From: Pachypanchax playfairii
Lineage: Eukaryota; Chordata; Actinopteri; Cyprinodontiformes; Aplocheilidae
Length of the DNA stretch: 64,000 nt
Direction of reading: 5' to 3'
NCBI GenBank assembly: GCA_006937955.1
Contig: SSNP01000065.1
Location: forward strand, 2,397,615 to 2,461,614
Part shown: positions 53,976 through 64,000 of the stretch, one piece after another
Numbering within the stretch: position 1 is the first letter of the stretch
Layout of the letters: the number at the start of each line of letters is the position of its first letter
The notes under the pieces: model-generated
Seen by the model: the letters and a program-made list of their open reading frames with translations, nothing else
The model's database searches: none
What the model was told of the DNA's origin: nothing
Program-made: the position numbers and the translations under genes

Positions 53976-56490
53976 CCCTTCACGACCCTCAGTTGTAGTA
54001 AAAAAGTCTTTCAATGTGCAAGTGACCACGATACCAGATCCATAATTTCATATTCGAGGAATTTGTGGGTGGGAGACTGAGAGACACACAAAAAGCAGGG
54101 GAAAAGGGGAGGAAATAGCAGGAGCAGAACAGAAAGTGTGTGCCTCACCGAGAGATCAGCAAGAAATGTTACACTAGGTTCACATTGTGCAGTTTTTGCA
54201 GCGTGGATCACGGTATAATATGGCTCTGGCTTTTCTCTTAGTGAAACGCCATTAATTTAATATAACAGGCACTTACAGTTTGCATTTACTACTGGCACAA
54301 ATGTGCCAATATATAGGTCATCTTTAGTTAAGAGTTTTAAGGAAGTTTTATCCTTAATCAGTGTGAAGTAATAATTCTACAGTTCAGTGATTGGACTACA
54401 GTGAGTCATTTTTGACTCATTGTTAATCATATTAACCCATGTGCCCAAATTCTTTTAAGCGTTTTAAGGCATATAATTTTATCAGTTGAGTTCCTTTGAA
54501 TCATGTTATGCATTTACTGTTTCCATTTTGTACTTGTTTTTTTTTTTTTTTTTAGAAAAAAGTCTTTTTATGACTGGCAACTATTGTTGCAAGTGGTCAC
54601 ACAGCTTGTCAGTAGGTCAAACGGAAGAAGAATCTTCTTCCTGTTATCCTCTGGGGTAGTGAAAGTAAAACTGTCAAAATTTAGTCTAATAATGACAATA
54701 ATAGCAAAATAATAATATAGTAATGACAAAATAATAATATAGACATAATAAATAATAGTGGAAAGGTGGAGCCTGTATAAAATTCAAAACAAAAACATTT
54801 TGAACTGGTTTCTTCATTCACATTTTTTTATACTAAAAACCTCAACAAACATTTTTTTCTTAGAACCTCTATAAACATAGGTATATATGTATATAACAGA
54901 TTGGTCACAGTCTGTGTCGTGTGTGCATTTTGGACTCAAGCACAACTGTGATTTCTGCCACACTTTCAGAGTCCTGCAGCATGGCTTAATTGTTAATTTT
55001 AATGATTTATATTTACTCATTTAATTATTGTTTTTATTTATTTATTATTATTTTTCTCTTTCTCTTAATGATCAATTTGGTTTTATCAAAATAAATGTGT
55101 TTTATGAATCACCAATTGTTTTTTACTTGTTCTTATCCTTTTTAATGTGTTAATCATTCATTTTGATTCCAGTGTTTTCCTCATGGGGGTCGTCCACACT
55201 GGGGTTTTGGTCTGCTCAGTCTACAGGGTTGCTTCTACGGGAATGTCTGTGTTGGGGAACCGGGGTCCCTCTGTGCAGCCCTGTGACTGTACGTTGGGCC
55301 CTGGCCCTGATTTTATCAAATAGCACAGCAGCATTATTCTCCATGTAACATGTAGAAGCAAAATGCTAAATGACCCAAATTATTTTAGTTGTGTAAACTA
55401 CCATTCCAGAGTTAGTGACAACGGATTTTAGTTCATTACCTGCATCACAACTAAGTTATTGTAAATCTTCAGCACTCTGCTATCATCAAAAGTCACTGGT
55501 CATCTTGATACAAAAGTGCAATTTTTATGTCTTGTTTACATACAGATAGATTCAAATTAATCTTCACTATGGAATAACAATGGCATTTAAGGCCATTCAT
55601 TTTTTATATGTTATATTTATTTGATTTTTAAGTATTCTGAATCATTTGTTGTGAATAAACTATGGCCAAATTACAAATTTTACAAATGGTCATAAAGCAT
55701 TTTCAGATATGAATTAGAAATAAATTTGCATTGGGTTTTCCTAAAAATTTCAATTTTTTTTTTTTTTTACAACTTTTCAAAATTTTTCATTTAGATGTTT
55801 TGTATTTTTTTCTGAAAATGTGACAATGCATCATTTTATTCTATTAGCAGCACAAATGCTAAAATTAAATAAAGAAAAGTTGTATTTTAAAAGAGTAAAT
55901 ATGAAAAATAACCCAAAATTTCATAATACAAAAGAGAAATTCTACTTTGAAAGAATGAAAATAAGGAAATCCAACTATGATTATTATGATGCTCTGTTGA
56001 CTCATTAACTGGTTTTTATTTCTGTGCCCACATTTCTAGTGAGTTAGCAGGGCTGTTCAGGTTTACAGTGTATCATTTCGCCTCTGTAAATCTGTCATGC
56101 AGAAATACTGTAAGTTTGCCGTGAGCTCTGGACCTGTTAAGATGGAAAAGGAATGGGGAGGAAGTAAGAGATAAGAGGAGAGGGGTCGTGACTAGAGAAT
56201 CGGGAGCATCAGAGCAGGATGGTGAAAGAGGATGGGGGAAGGGGAAAACTCTTCTTTGTGAACAAAATAGCTACTACTATTGTGTTTAGCATGAAAGGAA
56301 TATTGAAATTCATCTGTACTGATGTAGACTGGAAGCAGCCCACATATTTAGTCTGTTACAGAGAGATAAAATTAAATGTATGTCAGGTGCATTTAATGCC
56401 CCACAAAGATTGTTTATTCCCAACAATGTCAACAAAAACATTGTTTGCACGTTTTATGAATAAAATTCTGCTGTGGTTCTCGAATTTTGT
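53976..56490. other. AT-rich stretch without a recognised gene
   Basis: The stretch contains T-runs and AT-rich sequence. The 55160-55345 segment is GC-richer (GGGGTCGTCCACACTGGGGT) and resembles a repeat more than an exon. Nothing was assigned. Confidence 0.45.
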
Positions 56491-56494
56491 GAAT

Positions 56495-56530
56495 ATACTG
56501 GCCACTTTATTAGGTACACCTTGCTAGTGC
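56495..56530 (+). repeat. Terminal fragment of a dispersed DNA repeat
   Basis: ATACTGGCCACTTTATTAGG and TACACCTTGCTAGTGC match the left terminus of a repeat widespread in animals that I recall with this start. Only the end is present. Confidence 0.6.
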
Positions 56531-57536
56531 AGCAGGAAAATGTGATGGGTAGTTTAAAATGGTTTATTTTTAAAACACAGTAAAATGTTAATATACACAC
56601 TGGGGGCAGAGCACATTGCGTGAATCCAAGTGAAAACTGTCAAAAAGTCGTACATGTAAAATCCAATTCTAAACAATGATCATGATAGTGGCTAGACAGA
56701 AGAAGGTCCCTAATCCAGAAATCTGAAAACAATTCCCTCCCAGGGGACAAATTAGAAACGTGGTTGATAAGTCAAGCACAAGGTCTGATACTGAGGGCAA
56801 GCAGAACATGAACTGAAACCAAGCGCTGGAATGACACGGCACAGGGGTGTGACAATATGATGTTTAATAACAGAGAAATGACAGAGAACAGGTGCAGATA
56901 ATAAGCTTAATTAACACTGCGGTGTGGGAGAGAACACAACATGACATGAACGCAATGGCTTCACAGTGGTCTGAGTAGACTGACAGCACTATAACCTCAC
57001 ATAGACACAGTATGACAGAATCTAAAATAAAAACCTGATCTGGACCTAAAAACACTGTGTTTAAATTAGAGACAAACATGGAAGTGTCAATCAAACAAAA
57101 GGTGTTTAAAGAGGCCATTTCACACAAATTTCATGACTTTGTGGTTATTTCTTAAGTATTAACCTGTAATATGAAACATCTTATATCTAAAAAACATCAG
57201 GAAACACTTATGAACAGACCTTTCAATCTTTCTGGATGAAGATTCGACTGGTTTCGTCAGGCTTCGGGCAGCAACTCATTCATATTCATTATTTGAATTT
57301 GCTGGACTCAGATTGGCTAACAAACTAGCCTATGAGAGCAAGTTATACTGTTTCCTGCCCTACTGCGCATGGCAAACAAACACATACTCTCCTCTGGTTT
57401 GTTATGTCTTATGCTACAGCTTTAAGCCAGCAGTATGCTAGGCGTGGTTTCAACTGTGGGAGTTGATGAGTACTAACGAGCTCCCTGGAAATGTTGCCAA
57501 CCTGGTGTTTTTTCCTCTGTTGCCCCTTATGTTCTT

Positions 57537-58835
57537 TTGATTAGTAATGCCTCTCTAGCCTCTGGTCAGGTACCAGTGTATTTGAAGAGTTCAGTTAGTC
57601 ACCCACTGATAAAGAAATCAAACTTGGATCCTTCCTTCCTAAGTAGCTTAAGACCTATCTCAAAGTTCCCATTTCTTGCAAAGATATTAGAAAAGGTCGT
57701 GGTCAAGCAGCTCACCACAGTCCTGAACCAGCACAACATTTTGGATAAATTTCAGTCTGGTTTTCGTAAATTACACTCTACTGAGACTGCTCTTCTTAGA
57801 GTTTCAAATGAGATTTTGATGCAGTACGATTCAGGAAAATGTTCATTGTTGATGATGCTGGATCTCAATTCACCTTTTGACACTGTCGACCATTCAACGT
57901 TGATAAACAGGCTTAGGTGTTGGGCTGGTGTGTCAGGCAAAGCTCTCGAATGGCTTTCTTCCTACTTGTCAAACATATCGGTCTTCCTGGCCTCCTCATC
58001 CTACAGATCTTCATCCTCTTCTGTTCACTATGATGTTCCTCAAGGTTCTGTTCAGGGACTTATGTTGTTTGTGCAGTATCTCCTTCCCCTTGGCACTATT
58101 TTGTCCTCTATAAAGGACATTTCTTATTTCATTTGGATAAAAAGAGATAAGAAGCTGTATGTCGTCAGCATAACAATGATATCTTAGCTCCACAGTCTGT
58201 TACTTTGCCTAAATGCTGTTAAATGTTGGATGGCTGAAAACTTCTTTCAACTAAATGACCAGAAAACAGATGTCCTTATTTTTGCTTCAAGAAAAAACCT
58301 TGACAAGATAAAGCAGTTCTTGGAACCCCATGGTCTATTTGCAAAGCCTACTGTTAAGAACTTGGGAATATTGTTTGACTTAAGTTGCACTTTTGAAAAT
58401 CATGTTAAGTTGTTGGTCAGGTCTTGCATGTATCATCTTAGGAATATTGCAGAACTTAGCTAAATATTCTCTCAAAAAGAGATGAAAGTTTTAATTCAGG
58501 CTTTTGCGTCTTTACGGTTGGATTATTGTAATGCTCTGTATACTTGTTTATGTGGAGCTACACTTGATCACTTACAGATTGTTCAAAACGCTGCTGCAAG
58601 GCTATTAACAAGGTCCTCAAAATACTGCCACATAACTCCCCTACTCATGGAACTTAACTGGCTTCTAATTTCCTATTGTGTGAAATTTGAAATTCTTGTC
58701 TTGGCATGGAGAGCTCCACATGGACAAACCCCTGAATACATCTCAGAACTTCTGATCTCCTACACGCCGTCCAGAATGTTGAGATCATGCACGCAGGACC
58801 TCTTGTTCGTTCCTCAGACTGAAAACAAAAGGTGA
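57537..58835 (+). pseudogene. L2 reverse transcriptase pseudogene
   Basis: The first frame (57537-58187) carries RT blocks up to LLPLGTIL and then runs into inverted sequence. A second frame from 58230 resumes with the palm/thumb part (MAENFFQLNDQKTDVLIF), stops at 58461, and a third from 58482 holds the C-terminal part (LDYCNALYTCLCGATLDHLQ, HGQTPEYISELL). The first catalytic aspartate region reads LDLNSPFDTVDH where A-A-F-D-T-V-D-H is usual. The YADD motif is on the - strand at 58161-58172. Confidence 0.88.
58105..58192 (-). repeat. Micro-inversion containing the YADD box
   Basis: On the - strand this segment reads LRYHCYADDIQLLISFYPNE, exactly the RT motif that the + strand frame lacks between LLPLGTIL and the CLNAVKCWMAENFFQ region. 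The left boundary lies in the short palindrome TGTCCTCTATAAAGGACA (58102-58119). Confidence 0.85.
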
Positions 58836-59254
58836 CCTTCCCCGTGGGGGCTCAGAGACTTTGGAATTCGTTGCCTTTATCACTAAGATCTGTGGACGCT
58901 GCTGCTGTTTTTAAAGGCCAGCTTAAAACGTATCTTTTTAAATCTGCTTTTAATTTGATTTAGTCGTTTTATTTACATATTTAATGTTTTTATCCTTTGT
59001 TTTGAAGCACTTTGTGATCTCTATCTTGAAAGGTTCTATATAAATAAAGTTTTATTTACTTAGCTGTGACAAAACAAATACAGGCCGTTCAAACTCGGGT
59101 GTTATCACCACCTTCGTAGTTTGAGAGATAAAAACTGAAAGAGGAGTTGTTGACCTGTTTTCACACCCAGTATGAAGGTAAGAACACCTGTGGAGCTAAA
59201 ATATTCAACAGAAACCCCAGATTTTTTTTTATTTTTATGGAATGGCCTCTTTAA

Positions 59255-59550
59255 TGGGGGCGGCTGTGGCTCAGCGGTTAGAGTGGTCATCCTCCAGTTT
59301 GAAGGTTGGTGGATCGATCCCGGCTTCCACCGCCACATGTCAAAGTGTCCTTGGGCACTGAACCCCATGTTGCCCCCCGATCTGTGTATCGGGTTGTGTG
59401 AGCGTTAGCCCCTACCCTCTCCCCCCGGTTTACATACAGCATATCAGGTTGTGTGAATGGGTAAATGCAAAACCTTGTAGTGTGAAAGCGCTTTGAGTGG
59501 TCTGAATGACTAGAAAAGCGCTATACAAATACAGGACATTTACCATTTAA
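59255..59550 (+). mobile_element. tRNA-derived SINE with intact pol III boxes
   Basis: The head GGCTGTGGCTCAGCGGTTAG (A box) and GAAGGTTGGTGGATCGATCC (B box) keep tRNA spacing. A body with TGTCCTTGGGCACTGAACCC follows, then the tail GAAAGCGCTTTGAGTGGTCT, AAAAGCGCTATACAAATACA and CATTTACCATTT. It adjoins the right TTAA of the split MITE. Confidence 0.85.
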
Positions 59551-59647
59551 ATAACCCAAATGTGACCATCCACAAGATAAAAAAAAACTAGAACTAACCA
59601 GAACTAAATCATTAAATCCCATAACCAAAATAATCAGTACAACACCA

Positions 59648-60476
59648 GGGGTCCATTTCAGAAAGCTTGGTCAACTTACCATTTGGTAAACCCTGAACTC
59701 GTGGTTAATCAACCAAGAACCTGCTTAGCCTGAGTATTTCGGTTCCAGAACACCTGATAAGAATCTGGTTAATCAACCTATTTCTTGTTAACCGAAGTTC
59801 ATGACCGCACACCCTGAACACATAAAGACCTTCTCAATGGATCACCGAATTCATGAGTCACAATGGAAAGTAAAGGGGTAAAAGGGGCAGCATGTTTTTC
59901 AGAAGCGGAGTTGGAGGTCTTGATGCTGCTTATGAAGAATTCAATCCAATAAGTATAAAGAAAATCAAAACAGCTGCAGCAGCAAAAGAGAGAATGTTGT
60001 TAAAAAAAAAAAAAATAACAGAGTAAATGTTTGAGTTTAACAGATATCATAACTCTCAACTCTCTTTTATTATTTTTATTTTAAAAAATAAAATTTCATT
60101 TTAATTATTCATTTTCCACCCCTTTATTCCTACCGTGGGTTGAGGGGTGCTGGAGAATAATTTAAAATGTTTTTCGGTATTTTAAATAACCTTTTAATAA
60201 TTACTTTATTTTGCCACCAATGTGTTAAGGATACAATAATATTGTAAATTGACTTAGACATAATTGACTCCTTGTTTAATCAAATGTAATCTGTCTGGAG
60301 CCAGAAGAACTCTATACCAGGTCAAGATGAAAGATGTTCAGAGATTAAGTTGCTATGGTTACTAACATACCTTGAAAGATACCTCCGTTTTTGGAACCGA
60401 AAAATCAGGTTATCTACAAACTTACCCTCAAACGTATCTGGTTATGTCACATAACCTGCTTTCTGGAACGAACCCC
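59648..60476 (+). mobile_element. PIF-Harbinger-like element with Myb/SANT remnant
   Basis: The inverted ends are GGGGTCCATTTCAGAAAGC and, complemented, GGGGTTCGTTCCAGAAAGC. Sub-terminal blocks on the right (AGTTGCTATGGTTACTAACA, GGTTATCTACAAACTTACCC) match the solo end at 1348-1490. Inside lies the short Myb/SANT remnant. No nuclease gene was found. Confidence 0.75.
59863..59998 (+). pseudogene. Myb/SANT-like N-terminal remnant
   Basis: ATG 59863 opens MESKGVKGAACFSEAELEVL, the start of Harbinger Myb-like proteins. After a frameshift near 59925 the sequence continues AYEEFNPISIKKIKTAAAAK, the second helix region, and then runs into an A-tract. Only about 45 codons of the domain remain. Confidence 0.7.
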
Positions 60477-60479
60477 AGG

Positions 60480-62090
60480 ACCCAAGAACAAAACAACCAA
60501 TGTGGACAGAGGACAAATAATAGGCATTAAACATGACAGGGATATACAAGGGGAATTGTTTTTTTCTTTTTTTATCAATTTGATGATCTGATGTAATGCA
60601 GAAATGTCAAGCTTAGACAGGGTTTACTGTGAGGCTTTTGACATTCAGTATAAAATCCTCCTCACATCTTTTCCCTTTAAACTTGGCTTTTATCTCCTCA
60701 TCTCATTCTCAGTATTTGTGTCTGGCATACAGGTGGAATTCAGCTCCACATCTCACAGTCTCATCCTCTTTGCATTTTGCCATTCACACATATACACACC
60801 CATCCACATGTGCACAGTGTTGAAGCCAGCAGCTGAGCATACAGGTAATGTAGTCTGTGTGAAGTGTACTGCACAGAGGGTGATATTTTTGTGATGTAAA
60901 AGGCACAAACACTTTCATATGGAGGCATAAGTAAATAAACAAAATATTTATTTGAATACATTTTTAACTTTAGAATTTTCCTGGTTGTGAGTGTATGCAT
61001 GAATGGTTGTCTGTGTTATGATTCACAGGTGTGGTGGATCTCAATCGCAGAGAAGGAGATGGTGGCAATCTTAAATAAAAAGGAGTTTATTGAAAACACA
61101 GAAAAACAAACACAACTCAAAACAATCTATCTGTGGGAGACGGGGGGGTTTGTCCTATAGTCCAAAACCAAACATGAGCAAGCTTGAGGAGGCAGGCGTA
61201 AGTCCAAAAAACAAAGTGTAGAAAAACGTTGTGTCCAAAAAACCCAACATTGAACAATGACTCTAAACTAAAAATCTTGGCTATGATTCTTGGCTATGAT
61301 AAGACATAGGACAAAATGACAGGAGACATGACTAGAAGGACATGCCGACAACAACAAGAGACAGAAGACAACGGTCCAGCACTGAACAGACAACAACTTC
61401 AACCTTTAATAGTGCCGTACCCAGACGAGACACAGGTGCAGATACTGAACTAATTGACAAAGGTGAAGAAAAGGAAATGACATGACCAAATAAAGAACAC
61501 AGAACTGTTAAAACCAGAGAGACACACAGATCCTAAAACATGAAACCCTGATACTAGACTAAGACAACAATAAATTCAAAAGTTCACTAAACACACAATG
61601 ACTAAACATAGAGAAACAGACACATAACTCTAAATATGAACTAAGCTCCAAAGCCCAAATCAAACACACATACGAAAACCCCTTAATCAAAACAAAACTC
61701 AAAAGCCCACAACAAAACATAAACAAGAGACCGTGGCTATCTTCACGGCTCCTGACAGTCTGTCTCCATGTGACCCTTTGACACTTGCCCATTGACCTCT
61801 GGTGGTATGTATCAGGTCCCTGCAACCCTGAACAAGAATAAGTGAGGAAAGAAAATTGATGAATGGTAATTAATTATTTTATGGAAAACATTGTCAAAGC
61901 AGCAAATAAAGGACTGATGAAAACCTCACTTTGACGTTTGAAGATCTTCCAAATGTTCTCTAATTGTGTGCTGCCTGGATCAAAAATCTTCAGAATTTTT
62001 ATACAAAGCTTAGGTCACAATGACCCATACAAACACATCATTTGTACAAATGTCCTGTTTCCTATGAAATCTTGAGATTGTGAACATAGG
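60480..62090. other. Repeat-like stretch without a recognised gene
   Basis: About 61020-61770 (GGTGGATCTCAATCGCAGAG, GGAGTTTATTGAAAACACAG, many AACAAACACAAC blocks, ending GGCTCCTGACAG) resembles a fish repeat also seen in part at 33640-33815. No coding signature is present. Confidence 0.45.
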
Positions 62091-63420
62091 AAGTTGGTAA
62101 GGTTTTAACTTGATGAATTCTTGAGATTATGAGGGGATTTTGCAGTATGCTGGCTGCAAAGTTCTTGCTCTCTTCATACAGGTGAGTTGGAACCTTCCTC
62201 CGGTCTACCAGTGACCAGCTTCCTACATTTTTTTTAGTAAGGTGCACTAACTACACCCTTGTGTGCAACCCACTGCAATTTCAAATCCTTGTTATGACGA
62301 TCCTCTGGCTGTCGACACATTTTGTTGGGGAATATAAGTAGCAGAGGTCCAATATCTCAAGAACTCTGTGTTTTGAACATCACGTCTGCTTAGAAATTTG
62401 TTGAAAAGATTATTTTTAAAGCAGTACAGAATAACTTTTACATCTTTAAGCTACTGTTATGAAACTTGTCTAAATGGATACTCACCAAAAATCATGTTCA
62501 GTTTCATATTAGACATCACTTTGGATCCTCCAATGGCTTTACAATGGACTGGAAAACTTCAGTGGTTCAGGTCGCAGTCGGAAGTGGTGTTCTGACGATT
62601 TATGCTGCCCTGTCGAAAAATGCTGCCATAGAGCGAATTGACAACTTACATGTATTTCATAACGAGATTGCATTTAAGTTTATACCGTATCCTTGTTTAT
62701 GGCGAGTGTGACCTGTTAATTATTTTAACATATTTTTATGATCCTTCACTGATATTATCTATATAAATGCCTCTGGGTCCTTATCAGCCGTTGTAACTCT
62801 CTCCTCTGGGTGTGTCCAAACATTTGCCTGTTGCTCTGACAATGCTAAGAAAGTAAAAATAATATAATATTTAGTGTTTCTGTCGTGGGAGAATTTCTTT
62901 TATAGGTACATGGTTACCACCCACCTTGAAAAGTTTGCCCCCTCACATTTACTTATGTGCCACAAACAGGACGTTAATATCACCAACTATTCTTATTAAG
63001 GTGTATCCATATAAATGGTCCACCCTGTATAGAAACCAAAAATAAACGATAAATCTGTTTATTGAAGTCAAGACTGCAGAACGGCACATGCGCAAAAGGA
63101 ATCACTAGCACATCTCAACGGGTAGCATATTTCAATGGAACACCGGAATGAGCAATGGTCGTCTGAGACATGGCAGCGAAAAAGTTATTTAGTACTGCTT
63201 TAAGATGACAATCATGCAGGGAGACTCCAGCTGCACCTTTTACAGCTACAACTGCAGAACAGATGCTTTTGAGGACTTGGGGAGAGCATGCCAAACTGGC
63301 GGGTGCAGGAATGAATCCAGAGGCAGCACCTCTACAGCCATTCCTGGATACAATTTTATGAGCTGGACTGGGAGGGAGGGACCATAACCCCTTTGCAGTT
63401 GTTGCACTGTGTTACCTCAC
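62090..63420 (+). repeat. Mosaic related to the arms of the 30.9-32.8 kb palindrome
   Basis: Segments at 62105-62215 (AACTTGATGAATTC, GCTGGCTGCAAAGTTCTTGC, GGTGAGTTGGAACCTT), 62310-62400 (GACACATTTTGTTGGGGAAT) and 63208-63415 (GAGACTCCAGCTGCACCTTT, GAATGAATCCAGAGGCAGCA) match 32310-32815 in the same order and orientation. Inserted between are about 62815-63030 (a common animal repeat ending GTGTATCCATATAAATGG) and 63050-63205. It is thus another copy of an unnamed repeat family. Confidence 0.6.
63050..63205 (+). repeat. Dispersed repeat of about 156 bp (copy B)
   Basis: It is the second copy of 21384-21539, same orientation, inserted within the mosaic repeat directly before the GAGACTCCAGCTGCACC block. 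Confidence 0.7.
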
Positions 63421-64000
63421 ACATTATGAAAAATTAGAAGTGTAATTTTCTGGAAACAACAGCTTTTCATTGTGGTATGATTTTTCTAATTGTAAAAACA
63501 TATAGTCCTCTACAATTTTCGACGCAAAGGACAAAGTGAATAAAAAGAAAATAATCCTTGATCATCATATGGCATGCTTAGGTTGTTTGAAAGACATTCA
63601 CCCAGCGTTCCTATGCAGAGGATTTTTGTGGCATGTTTGTGGTAATTTAGACTACACTATTGGCCTGGCAAGAACTTCCAAATGGGCTATGAACACCTGA
63701 TTCTTATGAGGCTTTCGTAAGGGCTGTATTAAGGAGGCCGTAGAAAATGATCCAAAAATAATTTCTCAGATGTTCGTACAGGTCATTGTGACTGAGGCTT
63801 AAAGTTTATTATTTTGATGATCCATCCTTAATTTGTCTTTGTGGATCATACAGTAAACTGTTCTTCAGCCCATGCAGTGATATCCTGTTGAGAGTCAGAA
63901 CTGTTTTAAATGCAGTGCAGTCTCAGAGCCCTTAAATGACCAGCATCCAGTATTGACACTTGACCATTGGATACCTTCTGATTCTCTGAAGGTTTTGATG
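63421..64000. other. Stretch without a recognised gene
   Basis: Only a short segment, 63770-63797 (TGTTCGTACAGGTCATTGTG ACTGAGG), resembles 31548-31575 of the palindrome arm. Otherwise nothing was identified. Confidence 0.45.

Larger units (their letters stand above)
57481..59060 (+). mobile_element. L2-type LINE, 5'-truncated, with an internal micro-inversion
   Basis: Reverse-transcriptase blocks of L2-like LINEs occur in order: SLRPISKFPFLAKILEKVVV, FQSGFRKLHSTETALLRVSN, LMMLDLNSPFDTVDHSTLIN and YDVPQGSVQG. Later come FQLNDQKTDVLIFASRK, LRLDYCNALY, IVQNAAARLLTRSSK and a 3' end with ATATAAATAAAGTTTTATTT. The piece that should carry the YADD box is inverted. Additional stops at 58184 and 58462 show it is dead. 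Confidence 0.85.
57106..59254 (+). mobile_element. TTAA-flanked MITE (copy 3) split by an L2 LINE
   Basis: The left part starts TTAAAGAGGCCATTTCACAC (57106) and the right part ends GGAATGGCCTCTTTAA (59254). Read together without the LINE they parallel the complete copy at 15201-15744 in reverse: GCTGGACTCAGATTGGC, the GCTACAGCTTTAAGCCAGCA block, then on the far side ACAAATACAGGCCGTTC and ACTCGGGTGTTATCACCACC. The LINE occupies about 57481-59060. The MITE is therefore older than the LINE insertion. Confidence 0.8.

Noticed and set aside
55163..55348. A GC-richer 61-codon ORF as a coding exon
   Set aside because: There are no splice sites in the right places and no domain; it looks like a dispersed repeat segment.

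Overview
The window is nuclear DNA of a ray-finned (teleost) fish. Three lines of evidence agree: three spliced exons that read as the C-terminal end of the melanosomal P protein (oca2); an AT-rich background with CA/TG, CTTTT and GAATT microsatellites; and a transposon set typical of teleosts (Tc1, PIF-Harbinger, hAT and TTAA-flanked MITEs, L2 and RTE LINEs, DIRS, tRNA-derived SINEs). There is no bacterial-style gene organisation, CRISPR array or rRNA.

Layout. 1-12.55 kb: 3' part of oca2 on the + strand. Coding exons lie at 4449-4542, 9239-9332 and 12464-12551 (stop), with introns full of repeats, including a THAP-domain DNA transposon at 10.3-11.9 kb. 12.6-17 kb: repeat mosaic, with an RTE-type LINE split by other insertions, a pogo/Tigger-like MITE, a TTAA-flanked MITE and a tRNA-derived SINE. 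17.35-18.95 kb: the one long undisrupted non-transposase ORF, a 517-residue Crypton-type tyrosine-recombinase-derived (DUF3504/KIAA1958-like) protein with an NRF1-type palindrome just upstream. 19-25 kb: a decayed C2H2 zinc-finger fragment and a Harbinger derivative. 25.05-32.8 kb: a damaged DIRS retrotransposon, a second DIRS fragment, and a 1.9-kb palindrome with 862-bp arms around DIRS terminal sequence. 33-49 kb: LINE ends, a Myb/SANT-bearing Harbinger derivative (38.9-40.3 kb), a second Harbinger MITE (45.6-46.2 kb) and one candidate 48-nt exon (43864-43911). 49.6-53.8 kb: two near-identical Tc1 elements in opposite orientation, one with an uninterrupted 340-residue DD34E transposase. 57.1-59.25 kb: a TTAA MITE split by an L2 LINE in which the segment carrying the YADD motif is inverted. 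59.25-64 kb: SINE, another Harbinger derivative and dispersed repeats.

The sequence carries N runs at 6895, 30032, 30916-30925 and 52165. At two of them (6895 and 52165) the flanking sequence is duplicated in a way best explained by two haplotypes joined end to end. The 52165 case places an empty Tc1 target site next to its occupied counterpart.

The genes do not form a pathway. oca2 is the only confidently named host gene; the Crypton-derived ORF is the next most likely functional gene. I found no operon-like or defence-like system. The most distinctive observations are the Tc1 empty/filled site pair, the LINE micro-inversion over the catalytic motif, the DIRS-centred palindrome, and a shared perfect TGACGTCA (CRE/ATF) palindrome in several unrelated transposons.
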